Source: Candidatus Thorarchaeota archaeon | GTDB taxonomy: Archaea > Asgardarchaeota > Thorarchaeia > Thorarchaeales > Thorarchaeaceae | Assembly: GCA_016841005.1 (NCBI GenBank) | Contig: JAEORG010000377.1 | Span: 1 to 8,257 of the forward strand | DNA length: 8,257 nucleotides | Direction of reading: 5' to 3' | Shown here: one piece after another, positions 1 to 7,580 of the stretch | Layout: each line of letters opens with the position of its first letter | Numbering within the stretch: the first letter of the stretch is position 1 | Notes under the pieces: model-generated | The model's input: the letters and a program-made list of their open reading frames with translations, nothing else | What the model was told of the DNA's origin: nothing | Databases searched by the model: none | Translations under genes and position numbers: made by a program

Positions 1-216
1 AGTTCCATAGAACAAAATATCTTGACTTCCTACTTGACCCATGTTTCTAAAGTAAAACGATTGCAGTGAATCACAAGCTGAATCGATTAGTTCTCCCTCA
101 TAACCTGCCATATCATTGGTTTCATTTTGGGTAAGGGTATCAGGGATTGCTTGGATGAATCCAAAAACGATTAGAGTCATAAACAATATTGCTACCGCTT
201 TGGACTGTTCACTCAC
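1..216 (-). CDS. Partial pilin-like, single-helix surface protein (N-terminal part, runs off left edge)
   Basis: Reading the minus strand from GTG at 216-214, the frame stays open to base 1 (72 codons); the C-terminal part lies outside the window. The N-terminus (MSEQSKAVAILFMTLIV) has a Lys-Ala pair followed by about 17 hydrophobic residues ending near Gln, then a polar region with an Asn-Glu-Thr sequon. This fits a class III (prepilin) signal, [KR][GA] before a hydrophobic helix, as in archaeal pilins and related surface proteins whose helix is followed by a beta-rich domain. The tail ending in a Phe-Tyr-Gly-Thr stretch resembles such domains, but that is recognition by eye. Alternative starts are GTG at 225-223 (adds three residues) and ATG at 180-178, which would cut into the helix and is less likely. 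It is divergent from the 451 gene. A sequon would suit a glycosylated extracellular protein beside a glycan cluster. An ordinary membrane-anchored protein is the main alternative. Confidence 0.6.
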   Translation of the reverse strand, partial: MSEQSKAVAILFMTLIVFGFIQAIPDTLTQNETNDMAGYEGELIDSACDSLQSFYFRNMGQVGSQDILFYGT

Positions 217-450
217 TTTGAACACAACACTAAATCAGAGATGTCCCGCAAATAACGCTTCTTATTGTTTATGCGTCTTACTTCATTGCTCTGAAACGCT
301 TGGCAAAGATTCCTCAGATTTAGTATCTCAGTGATAGATTCAGGTGAGGATGTAGAAATCAGGAAGTAGTTCAATAGTCCCTATTTCATTGCATTAATAA
401 CAGTAAACCTTTTTGAGGTGCTTGAACGCCGAAACGTGTGATAAGATACT
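217..450. promoter_or_regulatory. Divergent intergenic region between the pilin-like gene and the GT-C-like gene
   Basis: This 234-bp spacer separates two divergent genes, so it should hold promoters for both. For the rightward gene, an A/T-rich box (TTAATAA, about 392-398) would place a start of transcription near 420 and give a leader of about 30 nt; GTGAT at 438-442, eight bases before the ATG at 451, matches the 3' half of an archaeal Shine-Dalgarno sequence. For the leftward gene, weak A/T-rich boxes lie near 249-257 and 262-275 (read on the minus strand). These are motif matches by eye. I see no RNA gene or strong palindrome here. Confidence 0.35.
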
Positions 451-2316
451 ATGAAGAAAACTCCTGGCTTCTCCTTTTCTCAACGCTATTTCAGACCATA
501 TATTCCCCTAATTTGTGTGATTCTCTTTAGTATACTTGTTCACTGGTCCAGAGTCCCTCACATTCAAGGATACGATGGCTACACACTCATAATAGAATCC
601 TATGCCCTCTTAGAGGGCTATTCTATGGACTGGTTAGTTAATCCATTATCGTACTTTGGAATGACGCCATTCTCTAGCTACCCAATTGGTTCAGTCTATC
701 TTCTTGGATTCTTTTTAGGATTGGGAGTTAGCCTTGAAGTCGCTGTCAATCTCTATGTTGCATTCTTCTGCATAATCTGTGGAGTTGCATCATATCAGCT
801 AATGAAGTACTTGTTCGACAATGAGTTAACCTGCTTGCTTGGGGTCCTACTATACCAATTAATGCCAATTATCTATACTTTTACTTATAACATGGCTACA
901 AGTAGAGCATTAGTGTTAGCATTAGTACCTCTATTAATCCTCTATCTATTAAAATGGACTAATACTGGAAAGAACAAGTACCTACTTTATTCATTCATTA
1001 TGATTCCTTTTTTGATGCTTCTTCATCGAATGTCAATTACATATTTTGTTTTCCTTGCTGTTGTAATTGGGTTAAGACTCCTATACAAATTACCTTTTAG
1101 AAAATTGATACCAATTAAGAGTCCAAGAACATTCAATCGCGTTGTTGTAATATCTTTCTTTCTCAGTATGGTCGGTTTGCTTCTCAGTTCCTTTGTAATT
1201 TTCGGTTTCAATTCGAAGAATATCGTGCCCGATATTCTACTGCCTCCCCTTACATTGGGACTACCTCAAGATCTTCTTGGATTCAGTCTTGACTACTTCT
1301 TGTTCTATGGACCAATGCTGTTTCTTGCATTCATCGGCATTTGGCAAATTCTTTCACAGATATGGAAAACCAATACAGTGTTTGTATATACTAACTCAAA
1401 TCAGTTTATTCTGATATTGTTACTAGCACCCTTTGTTTTGTTCCTTACACAACCAGCATACGCAAGACATCTACTAGCTCCAATTGTTTTATGTCTCGCT
1501 ATGTATGGTCTTCAGTTAGCTAAGAAAAGCTCAACTAGACTATCAGTATTGATTTTACTAACAGTCCCATTTGCCACATTCTTTCTTCTGTATGATATCC
1601 TTTGGAGAGACATTGGTTTCTACGTTATGGTATCTACAGTATCATTATTCGGAATTCTCATATTTGGAATCTTGTTGAATAATCATCAGAGATTACACAA
1701 AACAATCAGAGTATCCGAACGAAATCACATGCGCATTCGTTTCGTGATTGTACTTTCTATAATTCTTGTCATGACACTTGTCAATAATGATATGCGAGTA
1801 TCAAGTGAAATGGATGGTATACTGATCCCTACTTTCGTTACGGAGGAAGAGGTTGTTATTGCCAACTACATCAAGGAAAATAGATATCACTATTCAGGCC
1901 AGTCTGTTATCATCAGTTCTCATTACTACCCAGAAGTTCGTATAGCAGCATATGCAGAAACTGGGTGTCTTGCAGATGGACATGGGACTAGTATACTCAT
2001 ATCGGGATACTTGAACGGTGATGAAGTGCTCGAAAATTCAACACTAGACGTTGTTGGGAATTTTTTTCAAGGGGTTCTTTATGATTACCCCCTTACAACT
2101 AAACACCTCTGGCTTCAGATCATGCATGGTGACTATAATGATCCAGTTATCTACGACTTGATTTTTAGACTGAATATACATTACTTCATAGGCCTCAAGG
2201 GATCAGATAATGCATTGTATAGCTCTGGGTCTCCTTTTCAATCAGAATTTAGGGTAACCCTCTCTGCTCCTATTGTCTTTGAAACAGCGCATTATGTGGT
2301 TTATAGGTTGAACTGA
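451..2316 (+). CDS. Large multispanning membrane protein, GT-C-type glycosyltransferase-like
   Basis: This 621-aa protein has about 12-13 hydrophobic segments (roughly residues 17-33, 77-93, 97-119, 126-167, 177-212, 231-252, 283-303, 318-354, 363-381, 389-409, 430-445) and a soluble C-terminal domain (about 446-621). The first outside loop carries Asp42 in GYDGY followed by a long loop to residue 76, where GT-C enzymes place their first acidic catalytic residue. The LLHRMS motif (190-195) and the C-terminal pattern of a hydrophobic RLNIHYFI strand (573-580) and final YVVYRL are typical of archaeal GT-C-like proteins. Such enzymes use polyprenyl-phosphate sugars and act on the outer face of the membrane. 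ATG at 451 is chosen because GTGAT lies eight bases upstream. The gene ends at TGA, so TGA acts as a normal stop here. The flippase follows after 59 bp, suggesting co-transcription. Donor and acceptor cannot be read; a polymerase or ligase role is the main alternative. Confidence 0.65.
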   Translation: MKKTPGFSFSQRYFRPYIPLICVILFSILVHWSRVPHIQGYDGYTLIIESYALLEGYSMDWLVNPLSYFGMTPFSSYPIGSVYLLGFFLGLGVSLEVAVNLYVAFFCIICGVASYQLMKYLFDNELTCLLGVLLYQLMPIIYTFTYNMATSRALVLALVPLLILYLLKWTNTGKNKYLLYSFIMIPFLMLLHRMSITYFVFLAVVIGLRLLYKLPFRKLIPIKSPRTFNRVVVISFFLSMVGLLLSSFVIFGFNSKNIVPDILLPPLTLGLPQDLLGFSLDYFLFYGPMLFLAFIGIWQILSQIWKTNTVFVYTNSNQFILILLLAPFVLFLTQPAYARHLLAPIVLCLAMYGLQLAKKSSTRLSVLILLTVPFATFFLLYDILWRDIGFYVMVSTVSLFGILIFGILLNNHQRLHKTIRVSERNHMRIRFVIVLSIILVMTLVNNDMRVSSEMDGILIPTFVTEEEVVIANYIKENRYHYSGQSVIISSHYYPEVRIAAYAETGCLADGHGTSILISGYLNGDEVLENSTLDVVGNFFQGVLYDYPLTTKHLWLQIMHGDYNDPVIYDLIFRLNIHYFIGLKGSDNALYSSGSPFQSEFRVTLSAPIVFETAHYVVYRLN

Positions 2317-2375
2317 CAAACCAGTTACCTGTCTATTCTATTTGTAGTGACTTTCAACAACAACATTAATCCGAA

Positions 2376-3920
2376 ATGGTCATTGGGAACAGGACGAAAA
2401 ATTGTGAAACACTGAAGGTGGAATTACTGGGAAAGAATTCAGTATCTGAGATAACATTTCGAAAACGATTCAGTCATCATTTGTCTGCAGCATTGATAGC
2501 AGCGCTCTTTGTTAGAGCATTAGCATTAGTGCTGATCAAGCTTCTATCAACCATCCTCCCGAGAGATGATTTTGCTTCCTTTTCTCTTTGGATGAGTCTG
2601 ATTACCTTCCTAGCTGTGACCTCTACAAGTTCCCCTAGTGCAACCCTTTGGAGATTCATGGAAACTAGAAGAAATGAAGGACGCGCACAAGCTTCCAAGC
2701 TGTTATCAACATCCATAACCAGTAGTTTGATGATTCTGGTTCTTAGCATTGGATTTCTTTGATTGATTTTCTTGTTATTCGGTTTTCAGATTGCACAGGA
2801 GTCATACTACATGGTTAGTCTTCTCATAGTTGGGTTTCTTTCATCTGGATTGCTCTTGAGAGAACTAACACTAGTCGTATCTGGCACCGAACAGAACTCA
2901 CGAGAGATTGTCGCTTTCAATATGTCTTTCAGTTCTCTTGCAACGATGTGTGCTGCCCTATTTGGTATCTATTTCTTGGATGCTTCTGCAGTTCTATTGG
3001 GTCTTGGTTTAGGATATTTCATTCCTCTTCTAATTGCCCTAAGACTTCAGCTAAAGCGATATGGTTTTTCCATGCCAAGTCTTGCTGATTTTCGAGTCAT
3101 TGTTCGATTTGGCGGTCCCAACATGGTAGTCACATCCTCATCTACAGCGATTCCATTTGTAGCTAGTTATCTGACAATGGTCATGATTGGATTATCTGAT
3201 GTAGCAACTCTAGCAATCGCACTTACCATCTCTGGTTTAGTTTCACTAGTAATTGGACCACCATTTACTGCATACCAATCGTATTTGGTTAAAACCTACG
3301 AGAATAACCAATTTGAATCTGCTGAGAAGGTCACTGGAAGACTCTTCGAGCTTTTTACATCCTTCGTAACATTCGCAGTTTGGGGGTTGTTCGTATTTTC
3401 ATCCATATTAATTTCATTTATCTCAACCCCCGATTATCTCAGTGCTTCTTCACTCGTTCCTTTTACCGCTACAGCAACCACAATCATAATGGTATCTTAC
3501 TTTTGGAAATTGAGGTTGGATTTGGTCGAAAAGACAATGTATACCGGAGGAATCCATGTAGTTGGCATTGTATCATTCATCATTCTTTGTCCACTCTTTG
3601 TATCGTATCTCGGATTGATTGGCGTTGGTCTAGCACTACTTTGTCATTCCATAGTCATTGCGATACTATTAGCTTATGCTGGAAACATGTTTCTACCAAT
3701 TCAAATCAAGCGCAAGTTCATTTTCTCTTGGATTCTAGCAACTTCACTTATGATTGCCTCTTACTATGCCCTTGAAGGATTATCCCTCTCATATCCAATC
3801 AGCTCTATCATTTCATTACTAGTATTTTTGATTATATCTTTTAGTTCTGGGATGGTGAGATTTGAAGATCTGAAGCAGATCCTCTTTATGTTTCTACGAA
3901 ACAACAGAAATGTCAATTAA
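2376..3920 (+). pseudogene. Wzx/MVF-type polysaccharide flippase, interrupted by one in-frame TGA
   Basis: Codons 1-128 (2376-2759) and the 385 codons from 2763 to the TAA at 3918-3920 are in the same frame, separated only by TGA at 2760-2762. Reading through gives 514 codons, the normal size for polysaccharide-type flippases, which move lipid-linked oligosaccharides from the inner to the outer membrane face. The first part has a basic N-terminus (FRKRFSHH), helix 1 (about 36-60) and helix 2 (about 66-90); the TGA falls inside helix 3. The second part holds the remaining helices and ends in a short charged tail. No other stop or frameshift interrupts it, so the damage is recent, a sequence error, or read through. 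ATG at 2376 has no clear ribosome-binding site; GTG at 2418 is an alternative. If the TGA is real, the second half could restart only at TTG 2763 or ATG 2811, and would lack two helices. The gene lies 59 bp after the GT-C-like gene. Confidence 0.75.
2760..2762 (+). other. In-frame TGA inside the flippase reading frame
   Basis: TGA at codon 129 of the read-through flippase lies between Leu and Leu in a hydrophobic stretch (SIGFL, stop, LIFLLFG). One base change from TGG (Trp), TTA (Leu), TCA (Ser), GGA (Gly) or TGT/TGC (Cys) would make it. The GT-C-like gene upstream ends at TGA after a typical family C-terminus, so wholesale recoding of TGA is not supported. A TTG follows directly (stop and start adjacent), so translational restart is conceivable. 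Confidence 0.9.
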
Positions 3921-4078
3921 TGCAAAAGAGAATAGTTTGTTCGCAGTCAATATCCCTTCTGAAACTTGGATTTCTTTATACACAAAGACCTGTTTCAATA
4001 TTCTCCTCTAATATAATTTAGAGTATGAACAATTTCTAAGCGAAGGCGGATAATTCAACTTCATCCTATCCAAAACAA

Positions 4079-4087
4079 ATATTATAT
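4079..4087 (+). promoter_or_regulatory. TATA-like box for the AsnB-like gene
   Basis: ATATTATAT, preceded by an A-rich stretch that could serve as BRE, is centred about 34 bp before the TTG start codon. Archaeal transcription usually starts about 25-28 bp downstream of the TATA centre, which puts the transcript start near 4110 and leaves a leader of only a few bases. No Shine-Dalgarno sequence precedes the TTG. The rest of the 3921-4116 spacer shows no gene or strong hairpin. Confidence 0.5.
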
Positions 4088-4116
4088 CTCCCTAGAATAA
4101 TGATTACTGATTTTAG

Positions 4117-6000
4117 TTGTGTGGAATAATTTCAATCTACTTTAAAGGATCTCGCGTAAACGAAATAATAGATAAATTCGATTATCTTGTGGATTTAATG
4201 TCCCATCGCGGACCCGATGGACGAGGAGTGTTCATAGAAGATTCCGTAGTACTTGGTCATCGCCGCCTTGCTATCATTGACTTAACAGAAGGCGGACGAC
4301 AACCCATGACTACTCCTGATTCACATCTTGTTATAATCTACAATGGAGAGTTGTATAACTATAAAGAACTTAAACAAGAATTAATATCTCGCGATTACAC
4401 CTTCGAAACGGAATCGGATACAGAAGTTCTTCTCAAGATGTATTTGGAAAAAGGATCTAATTGTCTAAACTTACTAAATGGGATGTTTGCATTTATAATA
4501 TGGGATTCTGTTGATAAACGACTTTTCATAACAAGGGACCGATTTGGCATTAAACCTCTGTATTATTATGAAACTGAAGAAATAATAGCTTTTGCATCTG
4601 AGATAAAATCGCTTATCCCACTTGTTAGTAATTTAACACCCAGTGATGAAATCATCTATGACTATCTTGCGATGGGCCGTGTCGATCATCTTAACGATAC
4701 CTTCTTCGCTGATATCAAGAGGTTTCCAGCAGGCAGTTACGCAGAGATTACCGAGGGTGTGTTCACGATAGTCAAATGGTACGATTCTCAGAGAGAAATC
4801 AATCGAATTAGGAATGATCCAGTATTCAAAAAACGTGATGTATCGGAGCACATTAGTAGAGTCGGCGAAATATTTAGAGATGCAGTGAAATTGCGTTTGA
4901 GAAGTGATGTTCCTGTTGGATCATGTCTTAGTGGCGGTTTAGATTCCTCAGGGATTGTTGCGATAGCTAGCGAACTCGTTAATCCATCAGAAAAATTAAA
5001 TTTCCAAACTTACTCTGCAGTATATGACGTCAGCTTTGATCAAGATGAAAGCAAATACATTTCCATCATGAATGAAGCATGTGGGACTCAAGGCAATTTC
5101 ACAACACCTACTGTAAAACACCTGCAGGACGACTTCTCTCATTTTATCTATCATCAAGAAGAACCTGTTCCATCATCTTCAGTTTTCTCTCAATATCTTG
5201 TGATGAAACTTGCACATGAAAACGGAGCTAAGGTTATCCTTGATGGACAAGGCGCTGATGAAATTTTCGCTGGATATGACTATATGGTTGGTTATTACCT
5301 TGCGGAGTTAATTCGGGAAGGACGTATTATAACTGTAATTCGTGAAATTATTGCTCAAACAAAACGAAGAAATATCATCGGAATTAAAACTGGCGCATAC
5401 CAATTTGCTCCAACATTCATACGACAACTTTTCACGTCCAAAACCGTTAATTATCTAAAAGCTGAGTTTAAGGAGCGATTTTCTGACAGAAATGCAATGG
5501 AAACTGTTCTTTACAAAGTCCCATCACTCAACCAAGCACTAATCAATCATCTCTCTTTCAAGCTGCAGCATCTTCTAAGATTTGAGGATAGGAATGCTAT
5601 GGCATTCTCGGTAGAAACTAGAGTGCCTTTTCTAGATCCCCATTTGGTCCATTACATTTGTGCTTTATCCTCACGCTTGAAGATTAGAAACGGTGTTACA
5701 AAGTGGATATACCGAGCTGCAATGAAGGGATTACTGCCATCACTCATTTCTCAACGAACTGACAAAATAGGGTTTGCTACGCCTCAGGAGAACTGGATGT
5801 CAAGCGAGGAATTATATATCATTAAAGACCTTAGGAACAATCCTCACCCACTCTTATCCAAATATATTGACTTGTATTGGTTGAGAACAATCGTAGATTC
5901 CGATATGATTGTTAGAAAGATGAACCATACTCTACTATTTAGAGTCATTTGTCTACAAGTTTGGTTAAAGACCTTCTTTCCAGTGAATAACAAGATTTAA
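4117..6000 (+). CDS. Glutamine-dependent asparagine-synthase-like amidotransferase (AsnB family)
   Basis: This 627-aa protein has both domains of the AsnB family. The N-terminal glutaminase begins with the catalytic Cys2 (MCGI) and carries RGPDG (31-35), HRRLAIIDL (48-56), YNGE (75-78) and ESDTE (99-103), which bind and hydrolyse glutamine. The synthetase domain has the ATP PP-loop SGGLDSS (272-278), DGQGADEIFAGY (376-387), EDRNAMAFSVETRVPFLD (490-507) and GFATP (552-556). Ammonia made in the first site passes to an ATP-activated carboxylate in the second. The start is fixed: TAG at 4114-4116 is in frame directly before the TTG, and Cys must follow the initiator Met. No active-site residue I checked is missing. 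Free asparagine synthesis is possible, but members at this length are frequent in polysaccharide clusters, where they may amidate a sugar acid; the neighbours favour that reading. It sits after the flippase with its own promoter-like box. Confidence 0.9.
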   Translation: MCGIISIYFKGSRVNEIIDKFDYLVDLMSHRGPDGRGVFIEDSVVLGHRRLAIIDLTEGGRQPMTTPDSHLVIIYNGELYNYKELKQELISRDYTFETESDTEVLLKMYLEKGSNCLNLLNGMFAFIIWDSVDKRLFITRDRFGIKPLYYYETEEIIAFASEIKSLIPLVSNLTPSDEIIYDYLAMGRVDHLNDTFFADIKRFPAGSYAEITEGVFTIVKWYDSQREINRIRNDPVFKKRDVSEHISRVGEIFRDAVKLRLRSDVPVGSCLSGGLDSSGIVAIASELVNPSEKLNFQTYSAVYDVSFDQDESKYISIMNEACGTQGNFTTPTVKHLQDDFSHFIYHQEEPVPSSSVFSQYLVMKLAHENGAKVILDGQGADEIFAGYDYMVGYYLAELIREGRIITVIREIIAQTKRRNIIGIKTGAYQFAPTFIRQLFTSKTVNYLKAEFKERFSDRNAMETVLYKVPSLNQALINHLSFKLQHLLRFEDRNAMAFSVETRVPFLDPHLVHYICALSSRLKIRNGVTKWIYRAAMKGLLPSLISQRTDKIGFATPQENWMSSEELYIIKDLRNNPHPLLSKYIDLYWLRTIVDSDMIVRKMNHTLLFRVICLQVWLKTFFPVNNKI

Positions 6001-6117
6001 TGAGTAGTTATTTCAAACCATCTCGATTTGAATAAAACATCCCAAAGTGAATGTGAATTCTAATTTTATGTTCATTGCAAGATCTCACTGCTAAAATGAT
6101 TTACGTGGAATAAACTA
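6001..6117. other. Convergent spacer between AsnB-like and GT4 genes
   Basis: The two genes end facing each other across 117 AT-rich bases. Short T/A runs such as CTAATTTTATG (about 6060-6070) could act as archaeal T-rich terminators, but I see no strong hairpin or repeat and cannot assign a terminator to either strand. Confidence 0.3.
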
Positions 6118-7185
6118 CTATTCGGTCATAGCTCTTAGCCATTGATTACCACCATTAACATATGAAAATAAATAATGGAATTTACTAGCTTCAATCAAAC
6201 GATCTGATTTACTGATTGGAGTTGATAGTAGTTTCTCTAATGCATCAGCAAAGAATTGAAGATTCCATTGAGGATGGTAAATAATGAGTGGAGATGATAC
6301 TTCTATTATATCAGGAATATCACCAACACCTATTGTCAATACCGGAGTCCCTGAACAAACTGATTCCGCGATAACTGACGGAAAACCTTCATTCTCAGAA
6401 AACAAACAAAGTGCTACATGAGTTCGTATTATTTCAGGGATGTCTTTCCTGTATTCTGTAAACTGAATCCAATTTTGTAATCCCAAGTCAGAAACCAGAT
6501 GCAATAGATTGAAGTATTCGATTCCAGATCCCACAATTGTACAGTTTATGTAAACACCACGTTGATGGAGTTCTTTTACTAATTTTATTGTTCGATCTAT
6601 TCGTTTGTTTTTAGTGAGTTCACCAATTACGATAAGCGAAGTCTTTTGTATTATTCCCTCTTTTACAGGTCTGAAATTTTTGGTATCTATAGTATTTCTT
6701 ACTATCCGAACTTGTTTAAATCCGAAAAAATAGAGAACTCTAGCGGATGTACTACCAGTAACGACAATACGATAACTGGCTTTGCACACTAGGAGTATAA
6801 ATGGTTTAAAAATACTTGATTTCAGACCAATATTGATGTCATCACCGATGAGACATGTTACCAACCTGTTTCCAGAAACTCGCGAAACCAAATATGCAAT
6901 AACTCCATGAGGTATGCAGTAATATGAGATTATGGTTATAGTAAACCTCCTGTTGTTGTAAGATATAATTAAACCTTGGAATAAACGAAATATGAAACAG
7001 AATATGAAGAACTGCGATAAAAATTTTGGAGTTGGATAGAAGACGACTCCCGGTATTTCCACTCCAGGGTTATCACGTACTACATGAATCTCATCAAACA
7101 AACCACTGTTGTGAAGAGGCATTATCTTATCTGAAGATTTGATATCACTTAACCCTAAAAAGACAATACAAATTTGTCGAACCAT
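6118..7185 (-). CDS. GT4-family glycosyltransferase (GT-B fold)
   Basis: This 355-aa protein has the two-lobed plan of GT4 retaining glycosyltransferases. The N-lobe has an acceptor-side IGDDI motif (113-117). The C-lobe begins at SLIVIGEL (183-190), carries a basic patch (KNKR, 192-195), VGSG (218-221), and the E-x7-E donor motif (Glu266 and Glu274 in ENEGFPSVIAE) followed by GTPVL (279-283). It uses a nucleotide sugar and acts at the cytoplasmic face; a hydrophobic stretch at 55-75 may touch the membrane. ATG at 7185-7183 is chosen over TTG at 7191-7189, two codons upstream, because a TATA-like box (CTATTATAA, minus strand, 7217-7209) is centred 28 bp away and would start the transcript at the ATG. 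It is convergent with the AsnB-like gene and divergent from the CapK-like gene. Sugar and linkage cannot be read. Confidence 0.85.
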   Translation of the reverse strand: MVRQICIVFLGLSDIKSSDKIMPLHNSGLFDEIHVVRDNPGVEIPGVVFYPTPKFLSQFFIFCFIFRLFQGLIISYNNRRFTITIISYYCIPHGVIAYLVSRVSGNRLVTCLIGDDINIGLKSSIFKPFILLVCKASYRIVVTGSTSARVLYFFGFKQVRIVRNTIDTKNFRPVKEGIIQKTSLIVIGELTKNKRIDRTIKLVKELHQRGVYINCTIVGSGIEYFNLLHLVSDLGLQNWIQFTEYRKDIPEIIRTHVALCLFSENEGFPSVIAESVCSGTPVLTIGVGDIPDIIEVSSPLIIYHPQWNLQFFADALEKLLSTPISKSDRLIEASKFHYLFSYVNGGNQWLRAMTE

Positions 7186-7208
7186 ATTCAAATGAAAGCC
7201 TTTACAAC

Positions 7209-7217
7209 TTATAATAG
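7209..7217 (-). promoter_or_regulatory. TATA-like box for the GT4 gene
   Basis: Read on the minus strand this is CTATTATAA, centred at about 7213, 28 bp before the ATG at 7185. This spacing predicts transcription starting at or next to the ATG, that is, a leaderless message. No Shine-Dalgarno sequence is present between box and start. Confidence 0.55.
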
Positions 7218-7580
7218 CCGCTGAATTCGAATGAAATTTGGAGTTAATATTTCTTGACCTTTTTCCACAAAAAAGGATAAATCGATTTGATGGAATTTAC
7301 TCCGATTTCGTGCGTTTTTACACTTATAATATGCCGACTTGTGAATATGTTTGCTACTGTTAAATTGGATTTAAACTCTGTATAATTAGATTAGAAAGAA
7401 ATGGAATTATCAAGCAGTTTGGTAGTTTGAATATCGAGCTTGTCTAGATTTGTTGTTAGAAAACAATTCATTGGGATTGCAAGAAACGCCTTACGCAGAT
7501 ACTCTTCAATAACTGGGGTTCCAATGTACGGAAGAGTAATATCAGTATTCAAAAGTATCCTGCAACCTAGTGGATTATAC
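7218..7580. other. AT-rich divergent intergenic region, promoter-like boxes
   Basis: Most of this span up to about 7430 has no convincing gene on either strand. It holds A/T-rich boxes (ACTTATAATATG at 7322-7333, ATTTAAAC at about 7369-7376, TATAATTA at 7381-7388) that could drive the CapK-like gene, and the inverted repeat at 7258-7276. From 7431 to 7580 the CapK frame is open without a stop (it could extend the protein), but the sequence before ATG 7581 is not recognisable family sequence. Confidence 0.4.
7258..7276. repeat. Short inverted repeat (7-bp arms, 5-bp spacer)
   Basis: CCTTTTT (7258-7264) and AAAAAGG (7270-7276) are exact reverse complements around CCACA. It lies upstream of the GT4 promoter-like box on the minus-strand side, between two divergent genes. 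A regulator-binding palindrome is possible. A/T-rich arms of this length arise by chance often, so its role is uncertain. Confidence 0.45.

Noticed and set aside
116..334. 72-codon frame on the plus strand
   Set aside because: It lies antisense to the better supported pilin-like gene at its left part and covers the divergent spacer; its protein has no recognisable features and low-complexity composition.
2477..2749. 90-codon frame on the minus strand
   Set aside because: It is antisense to the flippase, which has membrane helices and family character in its own frame.
2760..2762. Selenocysteine or pyrrolysine at the flippase TGA
   Set aside because: Pyrrolysine uses TAG. Flippases are not known selenoproteins, and I see no GC-rich SECIS-like hairpin in the spacer after 3920.
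3380..3775. 131-codon frame on the plus strand
   Set aside because: It is an out-of-frame overlap inside the flippase, with an unlikely Cys/His/Ser-rich composition.
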